A stretch of DNA of 64,000 nt, from the NCBI GenBank assembly GCA_032622095.1, contig CP136068.1:61962025-62026024 (forward strand), written 5' to 3'. The notes beneath the pieces are model-generated. The model ran no database searches. It was not told the DNA's origin and saw only the letters and a program-made list of their open reading frames with translations. The DNA comes from Siphonodentalium dalli (taxonomy: Eukaryota > Mollusca > Scaphopoda > Gadilida > Siphonodentaliidae). Both the position numbers and the translations under genes were made by a program. Positions 14,901 to 26,790 of the stretch are shown here, piece after piece. The stretch's first letter is position 1. Each line of letters begins with the position of its first letter.

Positions 14901-15490
14901 CTTATATGAGTTCCTCATTGTCCACTCTTATATGAGTCCCTCATTTTCCACTCTTATATGAGTTCCTCCCAGTCCACTCTTATATGAGTTGTTGCCTGTC
15001 CACTATTATATGAGTCCCAGCCTGTCCACTCTTATATGAATTCCTGCATGTCCACTCTTATATGAGTTCTTCCCTGTCCACTGTTATATGAGTTCCTCCC
15101 TGTCCACTCTTATTTGAGATCCTCCCTGTCCACTTTTATATGAGTTCCAGCTTGTCCACTCTTATATGAGTTCCTCCCTGTCCACTCTTATATGAGTTCC
15201 TCCCTGTCCACTCTTATGAGTTCCTCCCTGTCCACTCTAATATGAGTTGCTGACTGTCCACTCTTATATGAGTTCCTGCCTGTCCACTCTTATATGAGTT
15301 CCTCCCTGTCCACTAGTATATGAGTTGCTGCCTGCCACTAGTATATGAGTTCATCCATGTCCACTCTTATATGAGTTGCTGTCTGTCAACTCTTATTTGA
15401 GTTCCTCCCTGTCCACTCTTATATGAGTTGCTGACTGTCCACTCTTATATGAATTCCTGCCTGTCCACTCTTAAGAGTTCCAGCCTGTCC
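8941..15490. repeat. Regular type II higher-order repeat units of about 2 kb
   Basis: Successive copies of the landmark CATGTACACTCATATATTAG lie at 9643, 11624, 13581 and 15614, giving spacings of 1981, 1957 and 2033 bp. The next copy, at 17647, gives 2033 again. Order within a unit: TATTAG run, landmark, CCTCTCTTATGAG, two CTCGTATATGAGTTCCAGCC, several 24-mers, GAATTCCTGCATG, GTTCTTCCC, TCAACTCTTATGAG, TACACTGCTATATG, a CCTGCC run, ATGGGTTCC, consensus monomers, CTAATATG, CTCGCATATG, a CCTGCGTG pair, a TTTTATGAGTTGCTCC run, ACTAGTATATG, CCTCACAG and CCTCATT, TTGTTGCC, a second ACTAGTATATG block, then the next TATTAG run. Length steps close to 26 bp show gain or loss of whole monomers. Confidence 0.88.
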
Positions 15491-18289
15491 ACTCTTATAT
15501 GAGTTCCTCCCGGTCCACTCTTATATTAGTTCCTCCCTGTCCACTCTTATATTAGTTCCTCCCTGTCCACTCTTATATTAGTTTCTCCCTGTCCACTCTT
15601 ATATTAGTTCCTCCATGTACACTCATATATTAGTTCCTCCCTGTCCTCTCTTATGAGTTCATCCCTGTCCACTATTATATGAGTTGCTGCCTGTCCACTC
15701 GTATATGAGTTCCAGCCTGTCCACTCGTATATGAGTTCCAGCCTGTCCACTCTTATATGAGTTCCTGCCTGTCCACTCTTATGAGTTCCTCCATGTCCAC
15801 TCTTATGAGTTCCTCCCTGTCCACTCTTATGAGTTCCTCCCTGTCCACTCTTATGAGTTCCTCCCTGTCCACTCTTATATGAATTCCTGCATGACCACTC
15901 TTATATGAGTTCTTCCCTGTCCACTCTTATATGAGTTCCTCCCTGTCAACTCTTATGAGTTCCTCCCTGTACACTGCTATATGAGTTCCTGCCTGTCCAC
16001 TCTTATATGAGTTCCTGCCTGTCCACTCTTATATGAGTTCCTGCCTGTCCACTATTATATGGGTTCCTCCCTGTTCACTCTTATATGAGTTCCTCCCTGT
16101 CCACTCTTATATGAGTTCCTCCCTGTCCACTCTTATATGAGTTCCTCCCCGTCCACTCTTATATGAGTTCCTCCCTGTCCACTCTTATATGAGTTCCTCC
16201 CTGTCCACTCTTATGAGTTCCTCCCTGTCCACTCTAATATGAGTTCCTCCCTGTCCATCTTATATGAGTTCCTCCCTGTCCACTCTAATATGAGTTCCTC
16301 CCTGTCCACTCTAATATGAGTTCCTGCATGTCCACTCTTATATGAGTTCCTCCCTGTTCACTCTTATATGAGTTCCTGCCTGTCCACTCTTATATGAGTT
16401 CCTCTCTGTCCACTCTTATATGAGTTCCTGCCTGTCCACTCTTATATGAGTTCCTCCCTGTCCACTCTTATATGAGTTCCTGCGTGTCCACTCTTATATG
16501 AGTTCCTGCGTGTCCACTCTTATATGAGTTGCTCCCTGTCCACTCGTATATGAGTTGCTCCCTGTCCACTCTTTTATGAGTTGCTCACTGTCCACTCTTT
16601 TATGAGTTGCTCCCTGTCCACTCTTTTATGAGTTGCTCCCTGTCCACTCTTATATGAGTTGCTGGCTGTCCACTCTTATATGAGTTCCTGCCTGTCCACT
16701 CTTATATGAGTTCCTCCCTGTCCACTAGTATATGAGTTGCTGCCTGCCACTAGTATATGAGTTCATCCATGTCCACTCTTATATGAGTTGCTGTCTGTCC
16801 ACTCTTACATGAGTTCCTCCCTGTCCACTCTTATATGAGTTGATGCATGTCCACTCTTATATGAATTCATCCTTGTCCACTCTTATATTAGTTCCTCCCT
16901 GTCCACTCTTATATGAGTTCCTCACAGTCCACTCTTATATGAGTTCCTCATTGTCCACTCTTATATGAGTCCCTCATTGTCCACTCTTATATGAGTTCCT
17001 CCAAGTCCACTCTTATATGAGTTGTTGCCTGTCCACTATTATATGAGTCCCAGCCTGTCCACTGTTATATGAGTTCCTCCCTGTCCACTCTTATTTGAGA
17101 TCCTCCCTGTCCACTCTTATTTGAGATCCTCCCTGTCCACTCTTATATGAGTTCCAGCCTGTCCACTCTTATATGAGTTCCTCCCTGTCCACTCTTATAA
17201 GAGTTCCTCCGTGTCCACTCTTATGAGTTCCTCCCTGTACACTCTAATATGAGTTGCTGACTGTCCACTCTTATATGAGTTCCTGCCTGTCCACTCTTAT
17301 ATGAGTTCCTCCCTGTCCACTAGTATATGAGTTGCTGCCTGCCACTAGTATATGAGTTCATCAATGTCCACTCTTATATGAGTTGCTGTCTGTCCACTCT
17401 TATATGAGTTCCTCCCTGTCCACTCTTATATGAGTTGCTGACTGTCCACTCTTATATGAATTCCTGCCTGTCCACTCTTATGAGTTCCAGCCTGTCCACT
17501 CTTATATGAGTTCCTCCCTGTCCACTCTTATATTAGTTCCTCCCTGTCCACTCTTATATTAGTTCCTCCCTGTCCACTCTTATATTAGTTCCTCCCTGTC
17601 CACTCTTATATTAGTTCCTCCCTGTCCACTCTTATATTAGTTCCTCCATGTACACTCATATATTAGTTCCTCCCTGTCCTCTCTTATGTGTTCCTCCCTG
17701 TCCACTATTATATGAGTTGCTGCCTGTCCACTCGTATATGAGTTCCAGCCTGTCCACTCGTATATGAGTTCCAGCCTGTCCACTCTTATATGAGTTCCTG
17801 CCAGTCCACTCTTATGAGTTCCTCCATGTCCACTCTTATGAGTTCCTCCCTGTCCAATCTTATGAGTTCCTCCCTGTCCACTCTTATGAGTTCCTCCCTG
17901 TCCACTCTTATATGAATTCCTGCATGTCCACTCTTATATGAGTTCTTCCCTGTCCACTCTTATATGAGTTCCTCCCTGTCAACTCGTATGAGTTCCTCCC
18001 TTTACACTGCTATTTGAGTTCCTGCCTGTCCACTCTTATATGAGTTCCTGCCTGTCCACTCTTATATGAGTTCTTCCCTGTCCACTCTTATATGAGTTCC
18101 TCCCTGTCAACTCTTATGAGTTCCTCCCTGTACACTGATATATGAGTTCCTGCCTGTCCACTCTTATATGAGTTCCTGCCTGTCCACTCTTATATGAGTT
18201 CCTGCCTGTCCACTATTATATGGGTTCCTCCCTGTTCACTCTTATATGAGTTCCTCCCTGTCCACTCTTATATGAGTTCCTCCCTGTCC
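15491..18289. repeat. 2.8-kb tandem duplication, copy 1
   Basis: Starts at a monomer with the rare CTCCCGGTCCAC variant (15511) and shares private variants with the next segment at an offset of 2,799 bp. These are CCTGCATGACCAC (about 15888 and 18687), TTGATGCATG (about 16841 and 19640), and the landmark (15614 and 18413). The copy spans more than one 2.0-kb unit, so the amplified piece was larger than the basic higher-order repeat. Confidence 0.85.
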
Positions 18290-21062
18290 ACTCTTATATG
18301 AGTTCCTCCCGGTCCACTCTTATATTAGTTCCTCCCTGTCCACTCTTATATTAGTTCCTCCCTGTCCACTCTTATATTAGTTTCTCCCTGTCCACTCTTA
18401 TATTAGTTCCTCCATGTACACTCATATATTAGTTCCTCCCTGTCCTCTCTTATGAGTTCATCCCTGTCCACTATTATATGAGTTGCTGCCTGTCCACTCG
18501 TATATGAGTTCCAGCCTGTCCACTCGTATATGAGTTCCAGCCTGTCCACTCTTATATGAGTTCCTGCCTGTCCACTCTTATGAGTTCCTCCATGTCCACT
18601 CTTATGAGTTCCTCCCTGTCCACTCTTATGAGTTCCTCCCTGTCCACTCTTATGAGTTCCTCCCTGTCCACTCTTATATGAATTCCTGCATGACCACTCT
18701 TATATGAGTTCTTCCCTGTCTACTCTTATATGAGTTCCTCCCTGTCAACTCTTATGAGTTCCTCCCTGTACACTGCTATATGAGTTCCTGCCTGTCCACT
18801 CTTATATGAGTTCCTGCCTGTCCACTCTTATATGAGTTCCTGCCTGTCCACTATTATATGGGTTCCTCCCTGTTCACTCTTATATGAGTTCCTCCCTGTC
18901 CACTCTTATATGAGTTCCTCCCTGTCCACTCTTATATGAGTTCCTCCCTGTCCACTCTTATATGAGTTCCTCCCTGTCCACTCTTATATGAGTTCCTCCC
19001 TGTCCACTCTTATGAGTTCCTCCCTGTCCACTCTAATATGAGTTCCTCCCTGTTCATCTTATATGAGTTCCTCCCTGTCCACTCTAATATGAGTTCCTCC
19101 CTGTCCACTCTAATATGAGTTCCTGCATGTCCACTCTTATATGAGTTCCTCCCTGTTCACTCTTATATGAGTTCCTGCCTGTCCACTCTTATATGAGTTC
19201 CTCTCTGTCCACTCTTATATGAGTTGCTGCCTGTCCACTCTTATATGAGTTCCTCCCTGTCCACTCTTATATGAGTTCCTGCGTGTCCACTCTTATATGA
19301 GTTCCTGCGTGTCCACTCTTATATGAGTTGCTCCCTGTCCACTCGTATATGAGTTGCTCCCTGTCCACTCTTTTATGAGTTGCTCACTGTCCACTCTTTT
19401 ATGAGTTGCTCCCTGTCCACTCTTTTATGAGTTGCTCCCTGTCCACTCTTATATGAGTTGCTGACTGTCCACTCTTATATGAGTTCCTGCCTGTCCACTC
19501 TTATATGAGTTCCTCCCTGTCCACTAGTATATGAGTTGCTGCCTGCCACTAGTATATGAGTTCATCCATGTCCACTCTTATATGAGTTGCTGTCTGTCCA
19601 CTCTTACATGAGTTCCTCCCTGTCCACTCTTATATGAGTTGATGCATGTCCACTCTTATATGAATTCATCCTTGTCCACTCTTATATTAGTTCCTCCCTG
19701 TCCACTCTTATATGAGTTCCTCACAGTCCACTCTTATATGAGTTACTCATTGTCCACTCTTATATGAGTCCCTCATTGTCCACTCTTATATGAGTTCCTC
19801 CCAGTCCACTCTTATATGAGTTGTTGCCTGTCCACTATTATATGAGTCCCAGCCTGTCCACTGTTATATGAGTTCCTCCCTGTCCACTCTTATTTGAGAT
19901 CCTCCCTGTCCACTCTTATTTGAGATCCTCCCTGTCCACTCTTATATGAGTTCCTCCCTGTCCACTCTTATATGAGTTCCTCTCTGTCCACTCTTATGAG
20001 TTCCTCCCTGTACACTCTAATATGAGTTGCTGACTGTCCACTCTTATATGAGTTCCTGCCTGTCCACTCTTATATGAGTTCCTCCCTGTCCACTAGTATA
20101 TGAGTTGCTGCCTGCCACTAGTATATGAGTTCATCAATGTCCACTCTTATATGAGTTGCTGTCTGTCCACTCTTATATGAGTTCCTCCCTGTCCACTCTT
20201 ATATGAGTTGCTGACTGTCCACTCTTATATGAATTCCTGCCTGTCCACTCTTATGAGTTCCAACCTGTCCACTCTTATATGAGTTCCTCCCTGTCCACTC
20301 TTATATTAGTTCCTCCCTGTCCACTCTTATATTAGTTCCTCCCTGTCCACTCTTATATTAGTTCCTCCCTGTCCACTCTTATATTAGTTCCTCCCTGTCC
20401 ACTCTTATATTAGTTCCTCCATGTACACTCATATATTAGTTCCTCCCTGTCCTCTCTTATGTGTTCCTCCCTGTCCACTATTATATGAGTTGCTGCCTGT
20501 CCACTCGTATATGAGTTCCAGCCTGTCCACTCGTATATGAGTTCCAGCCTGTCCACTCTTATATGAGTTCCTGCCAGTCCACTCTTATGAGTTCCTCCAT
20601 GTCCACTCTTATGAGTTCCTCCCTGTCCATTCTTATGAGTTCCTCCCTGTCCACTCTTATGAGTTCCTCCCTGTCCACTCTTATATGAATTCCTGCATGT
20701 CCACTCTTATATGAGTTCTTCCCTGTCCACTCTTATATGAGTTCCTCCCTGTCAACTCGTATGAGTTCCTCCCTTTACACTGCTATTTGAGTTCCTGCCT
20801 GTCCACTCTTATATGAGTTCCTGCCTGTCCACTCTTATATGAGTTCTTCCCTGTCCACTCTTATATGAGTTCCTCCCTGTCAACTCTTATGAGTTCCTCC
20901 CTGTACACTGATATATGAGTTCCTGCCTGTCCACTCTTATATGAGTTCCTGCCTGTCCACTCTTATATGAGTTCCTGCCTGTCCACTATTATATGGGTTC
21001 CTCCCTGTTCACTCTTATATGAGTTCCTCCCTGTCCACTCTTATATGAGTTCCTCCCTGTCC
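18290..21062. repeat. 2.8-kb tandem duplication, copy 2
   Basis: Copy of 15491-18289 that begins with the same CTCCCGGTCCAC variant at about 18310. The offset drops from 2,799 to 2,773 bp after loss of one TTCCAGCC monomer near 19.95 kb. The private monomer AACTCGTATGAG followed by CCCTTTACACTGCTATTTGAG occurs at 17981 and 20754. Its right half also belongs to the younger 4.27-kb duplication, so the two events are nested. Confidence 0.83.
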
Positions 21063-23794
21063 ACTCTTATATGAGTTCCTCCCTGTCCACTCTTATGAGT
21101 TCCTCCCTGTCCACTCTAATATGAGTTCCTCCCTGTCCATCTTATATGAGTTCCTCCCTGTCCACTCTTATATGAGTTCCTCCCTGTCCACTCTTATATG
21201 AGTTCCTCCCTGTCCAATCTTATATGAGTTCCTCCCTGTCCACTCTTATATGAGTTCCTCCCTGTCCACTCTTATGAGTTCCTCCCTGTCCACTCTAATA
21301 TGAGTTCCTCCCTGTCCATCTTATATGAGTTCCTCCCTGTCCACTCTAATATGAGTTCCTCCCTGTCCACTCTAATATGAGTTCCTGCATGTCCACTCGC
21401 ATATGAGTTCCTCCCTGTTCACTCTTATATGAGTTCCTGCCTGTCCACTCTTATATGAGTTCCTCTCTGTCCACTCTTATATGAGTTCCTCCCTGTCCAC
21501 TCTTATATGAGTTCCTCCCTGTCCACTCTTATATGAGTTCCTGCGTGTCCACTCTTATATGAGTTCCTGCGTGTCCACTCTTATATGAGTTGCTCCCTGT
21601 CCACTTGTATATGAGTTGCTCCCTGTCCACTCTTTTATGAGTTGCTCACTGTCCACTCTTTTATGAGTTGCTCCCTGTCCACTCTTTTATGAGTTACTCC
21701 CTGTCCACTCTTATATGAGTTGCTGACTGTCCACTCTTATATGAGTTCCTGCCTGTCCACTCTTATATGAGTTCCTCCCTGTCCACTAGTATATGAGTTG
21801 CTGCCTGCCACTAGTATATGAGTTCATCCATGTCCACTCTTATATGAGTTGCTGTCTGTCCACTCTTACATGAGTTCCTCCCTGTCCACTCTTATATGAG
21901 TTGCTGCATGTCCACTCTTATATGAATTCATCCTTGTCCACTCTTATATTAGTTCCTCCCTGTCCACTCTTATATGAGTTCCTCACAGTCCACTCTTATA
22001 TGAGTTCCTCATTGACCACTCTTATATGAGTCCCTCATTGTCCACTCTTATATGAGTTCCTCCCAGTCCACTCTTATATGAGTTGTTGCCTGTCCACTAT
22101 TATATGAGTCCCAGCCTGTCCACTCTTATATGAGTTCTTCCCTGTCCACTGTTATATGAGTTCCTCCCTGTCCACTCTTATTTGAGATCCTCCCTGTCCA
22201 CTCTTATATGAGTTCCAGCCTGTCCACTCTTATATGAGTTCCTTCCTGTCCACTCTTATATGAGTTCCTCCCTGTCCACTCTTATGAGTTCCTCCCTGTC
22301 CACTCTAATATGAGTTGCTGACTGTCCACTCTTATATGAGTTCCTGCCTGTCCACTCTTATATGAGTTCCTCCCTGTCCACTAGTATATGAGTTGCTGCC
22401 TGCCACTAGTATATGAGTTCATCCATGTCCACTCTTATATGAGTTGCTGTCTGTCCACTCTTATATGAGTTCCTCCCTGTCCACTCTTATATGAGTTGCT
22501 GACTGTCCACTCTTATATGAATTCCTGCCTGTCCACTCTTATGAGTTCCAGCCTGTCCACTCTTATATGAGTTCCTCCCTGTCCACTCTTATATTAGTTT
22601 CTCCCTGTCCACTCTTATATTAGTTCCTCCCTGTCCACTCTTATATTAGTTCCTCCCTGTCCACTCTTATATTAGTTCCTCCCTGTCCACTCTTATATTA
22701 GTTCCTCCATGTACACTCATATATTAGTTCCTCCCTGTCCTCTCTTATGAGTTCCTCCCTGTCCACTATTATATGAGTTGCTGCCTGTCCACTCGTATAT
22801 GAGTTCCAGCCTGTCCACTCGTATATGAGTTCCAGCCTGTCCACTCTTATATGAGTTCCTGCCTGTCCACTCTTATGAGTTCCTCCATGTCCACTCTTAT
22901 GAGTTCCTCCCTGTCCAATCTTATGAGTTCCTCCCTGTCCACTCTTATATGAATTCCTGCATGTCCACTCTTATATGAGTTCTTCCCTGTCCACTCTTAT
23001 ATGAGTTGCTCCCTGTCAACTATTATGAGTTTCTCCCTTTACACTGCTATATGAGTTCCTGCCTGTCCACTCTTATATGAGTTCCTGCCTGTCCACTCTT
23101 ATATGAGTTCCTGCCTGTCCACTCTTATATGGGTTCCTCCCTGATCACTCTTATATGAGTTCCTCCCTGTCCACTCTTATATGAGTTCCCCCTGTCCACT
23201 CTTATATGAGTTCCTCCCTGTCCACTCTTATATGAGTTCCTCCCTGTCAACTCTTATATGAGTTCCTCCCTGTCCACTCTTATGAATTCCTCCCTGTCCA
23301 CTCTAATATGAGTTCCTCCCTGTCCATCGTATATGAGTTCCTCCCTGTCCACTCTAATATGAGTTCCTCCCTGTCCACTCTAATATGAGTTCCTGCATGT
23401 CCACTCTCATATGAGTTCCTCCCTGTTCACTCTTATATGAGTTCCTGCCTGTCCACTCTTATATGAGTTCCTCTCTGTCCATTCTTATATGAGTTCCTCC
23501 CTGTCCACTCTTATATGAGTTCCTCCCTGTCCACTCTTATATGAGTTCCTGCGTGTCCACTCTTATATGAGTTCCTGCGTGTCCACTCTTATATGAGTTG
23601 CTCCCTGTCCACTCTTATATGAGTTGCTCCCTGTCCACTCTTTTATGAGTTGCTCCCTGTCCACTCTTTTATGAGTTGCTCCCTGTCCACTCTTTTATGA
23701 GTTGCTCCCTGTCCACTCTTATATGAGTTGCTGACTGTCCACTCTTATATGAGTTCCTGCCTGTCCACTCTTATATGAGTTCCTCCCTGTCCAC
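19525..23794. repeat. 4.27-kb tandem duplication, copy 1 (empty insertion site)
   Basis: Bases 19525-23794 recur from 23795 at an offset of exactly 4,270 bp up to the insertion. By eye only a few substitutions separate the copies, for example AGTTACTCAT at 19741 against AGTTCCTCAT at 24011. Copy 1 keeps the intact monomer at 22230-22232 (a single TTA) where copy 2 carries the mobile element. The copy ends at a CACGAGTATATG monomer (23794/23795) that also ends copy 2 at 33294/33295. Confidence 0.88.
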
Positions 23795-26502
23795 GAGTAT
23801 ATGAGTTGCTGCCTGCCACTAGTATATGAGTTCATCCATGTCCACTCTTATATGAGTTGCTGTCTGTCCACTCTTACATGAGTTCCTCCCTGTCCACTCT
23901 TATATGAGTTGATGCATGTCCACTCTTATATGAATTCATCCTTGTCCACTCTTATATTAGTTCCTCCCTGTCCACTCTTATATGAGTTCCTCACAGTCCA
24001 CTCTTATATGAGTTCCTCATTGTCCACTCTTATATGAGTCCCTCATTGTCCACTCTTATATGAGTTCCTCCCAGTCCACTCTTATATGAGTTGTTGCCTG
24101 TCCACTATTATATGAGTCCCAGCCTGTTCACTGTTATATGAGTTCCTCCCTGTCCACTCTTATTTGAGATCCTCCCTGTCCACTCTTATTTGAGATCCTC
24201 CCTGTCCACTCTTATATGAGTTCCTCCCTGTCCACTCTTATATGAGTTCCTCTCTGTCCACTCTTATGAGTTCCTCCCTGTACACTCTAATATGAGTTGC
24301 TGACTGTCCACTCTTATATGAGTTCCTGCCTGTCCACTCTTATATGAGTTCCTCCCTGTCCACTAGTATATGAGTTGCTGCCTGCCACTAGTATATGAGT
24401 TCATCAATGTCCACTCTTATATGAGTTGCTGTCTGTCCACTCTTATATGAGTTCCTCCCTGTCCACTCTTATATGAGTTGCTGACTGTCCACTCTTATAT
24501 GAATTCCTGCCTGTCCACTCTTATGAGTTCCAACCTGTCCACTCTTATATGAGTTCCTCCCTGTCCACTCTTATATTAGTTCCTCCCTGTCCACTCTTAT
24601 ATTAGTTCCTCCCTGTCCACTCTTATATTAGTTCCTCCCTGTCCACTCTTATATTAGTTCCTCCCTGTCCACTCTTATATTAGTTCCTCCATGTACACTC
24701 ATATATTAGTTCCTCCCTGTCCTCTCTTATGTGTTCCTCCCTGTCCACTATTATATGAGTTGCTGCCTGTCCACTCGTATATGAGTTCCAGCCTGTCCAC
24801 TCGTATATGAGTTCCAGCCTGTCCACTCTTATATGAGTTCCTGCCAGTCCACTCTTATGAGTTCCTCCATGTCCACTCTTATGAGTTCCTCCCTGTCCAA
24901 TCTTATGAGTTCCTCCCTGTCCACTCTTATGAGTTCCTCCCTGTCCACTCTTATATGAATTCCTGCATGTCCACTCTTATATGAGTTCTTCCCTGTCCAC
25001 TCTTATATGAGTTCCTCCCTGTCAACTCGTATGAGTTCCTCCCTTTACACTGCTATTTGAGTTCCTGCCTGTCCACTCTTATATGAGTTCCTGCCTGTCC
25101 ACTCTTATATGAGTTCTTCCCTGTCCACTCTTATATGAGTTCCTCCCTGTCAACTCTTATGAGTTCCTCCCTGTACACTGATATATGAGTTCCTGCCTGT
25201 CCACTCTTATATGAGTTCCTGCCTGTCCACTCTTATATGAGTTCCTGCCTGTCCACTATTATATGGGTTCCTCCCTGTTCACTCTTATATGAGTTCCTCC
25301 CTGTCCACTCTTATATGAGTTCCTCCCTGTCCACTCTTATATGAGTTCCTCCCTGTCCACTCTTATGAGTTCCTCCCTGTCCACTCTAATATGAGTTCCT
25401 CCCTGTCCATCTTATATGAGTTCCTCCCTGTCCACTCTTATATGAGTTCCTCCCTGTCCACTCTTATATGAGTTCCTCCCTGTCCAATCTTATATGAGTT
25501 CCTCCCTGTCCACTCTTATATGAGTTCCTCCCTGTCCACTCTTATGAGTTCCTCCCTGTCCACTCTAATATGAGTTCCTCCCTGTCCATCTTATATGAGT
25601 TCCTCCCTGTCCACTCTAATATGAGTTCCTCCCTGTCCACTCTAATATGAGTTCCTGCATGTCCACTCGCATATGAGTTCCTCCCTGTTCACTCTTATAT
25701 GAGTTCCTGCCTGTCCACTCTTATATGAGTTCCTCTCTGTCCACTCTTATATGAGTTCCTCCCTGTCCACTCTTATATGAGTTCCTCCCTGTCCACTCTT
25801 ATATGAGTTCCTGCGTGTCCACTCTTATATGAGTTCCTGCGTGTCCACTCTTATATGAGTTGCTCCCTGTCCACTTGTATATGAGTTGCTCCCTGTCCAC
25901 TCTTTTATGAGTTGCTCACTGTCCACTCTTTTATGAGTTGCTCCCTGTCCACTCTTTTATGAGTTGCTCCCTGTCCACTCTTATATGAGTTGCTGACTGT
26001 CCACTCTTATATGAGTTCCTGCCTGTCCACTCTTATATGAGTTCCTCCCTGTCCACTAGTATATGAGTTGCTGCCTGCCACTAGTATATGAGTTCATCCA
26101 TGTCCACTCTTATATGAGTTGCTGTCTGTCCACTCTTACATGAGTTCCTCCCTGTCCACTCTTATATGAGTTGCTGCATGTCCACTCTTATATGAATTCA
26201 TCCTTGTCCACTCTTATATTAGTTCCTCCCTGTCCACTCTTATATGAGTTCCTCACAGTCCACTCTTATATGAGTTCCTCATTGACCACTCTTATATGAG
26301 TCCCTCATTGTCCACTCTTATATGAGTTCCTCCCAGTCCACTCTTATATGAGTTGTTGCCTGTCCACTATTATATGAGTCCCAGCCTGTCCACTCTTATA
26401 TGAGTTCTTCCCTGTCCACTGTTATATGAGTTCCTCCCTGTCCACTCTTATTTGAGATCCTCCCTGTCCACTCTTATATGAGTTCCAGCCTGTCCACTCT
26501 TA
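23795..26502. repeat. 4.27-kb tandem duplication, copy 2, part left of the insertion
   Basis: Left part of the second copy, equivalent to 19525-22232. It ends within a monomer at TCCACTC followed by TTA, directly against the GGGACC end of the mobile element. The copy resumes at 31706. With the element and one TTA removed, copy 2 is 4,294 bp, which is copy 1 plus one 24-bp monomer near 32.4 kb. Confidence 0.88.
26500..26502. repeat. Target-site duplication TTA, left
   Basis: TTA lies between the array sequence CCACTC and the element end GGGACC. The uninterrupted paralogous monomer at 22230-22232 has a single TTA. The same three bases appear again directly after the other end of the element, so this is a 3-bp target-site duplication. 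Confidence 0.9.
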
Positions 26503-26537
26503 GGGACCTTGTCCAATTCCGACGGAGTTTCCGTCGG
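26503..26537 (+). repeat. Left terminal inverted repeat, 35 bp
   Basis: Starts GGGACCTTGTCCAATT. It pairs with the right repeat over all 35 bases, with one mismatch at the fifth base (C here, G in the right repeat read inward). Its inner 19 bases (26519-26537) are themselves an inverted repeat: CCGACGGA and TCCGTCGG around a GTT spacer. A terminal repeat is the expected transposase recognition site, and the inner palindrome could bind a dimer or extrude as a hairpin, which is inference. Confidence 0.92.
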
Positions 26538-26790
26538 TGATCGGAGCTTTTAATCGGAGTTTTAATCGGAGTTTTCTCCCTCATCATCGGAATTTCTTAG
26601 ATCGGAGTTTTTTCTCCGATCAAGAACTCCGATCAATTCCGGTGAAAATTCCGATGAACTCTGAACAAAACTCCGATGAAATCAGAGTTTTTCTCCGATA
26701 TGAAAACTACGATGTTAAAACTCCGATTTAATCAGATTTCATCGGAGTTTTCTCCGATATCAAAACGGCGATGTGATCTGAGTTTTGTGT
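26538..26790. repeat. Left subterminal ATCGGAGT/ACTCCGAT array
   Basis: Perfect octamers ATCGGAGT at 26553, 26565, 26601 and 26741, and ACTCCGAT at 26626, 26670 and 26720, plus many one-base variants. Two pairs form perfect hairpins: GATCGGAG/CTCCGATC around six T at 26600-26621, and ATCGGAG/CTCCGAT around four T at 26741-26758. Subterminal short repeats in both orientations are typical transposase-binding arrays in TIR elements. The same octamer fills the other end of the element. A short open frame here (26537-26731) only reads through the repeats and is not taken as a gene. Confidence 0.8.

Larger units (their letters stand above)
1..26502. repeat. 26-bp satellite array, left arm
   Basis: Uninterrupted tandem array of a 26-bp monomer whose + strand consensus begins GAGTTCCTCCCTG and ends TCCACTCTTATAT. 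The array is already in progress at base 1 and stops at the transposon-like insertion. Common variants are a 24-bp form that loses one AT from TTATATGAG, 25-bp forms (TCCATCTT and GCCACTAGT types), and substitutions such as TATTAG, TTGCTCC, TTCCAGCC, CTCGTATATG, CTAATATG and GAATTC. The variants are not scattered at random: they recur in the same order, which gives higher-order repeats. By count on the consensus, 19 of 26 bases are pyrimidines and there is no CpG. No unrelated sequence longer than a monomer was seen inside this arm. A pericentromeric, subtelomeric or interstitial location is possible, and nothing in the window decides between them. Confidence 0.97.

Noticed and set aside
1-26502. 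CRISPR array
   Set aside because: Repeats are head to tail with no unique spacers, the unit is 26 bp including all sequence, and no cas gene is present; the flanking element is eukaryotic in type.
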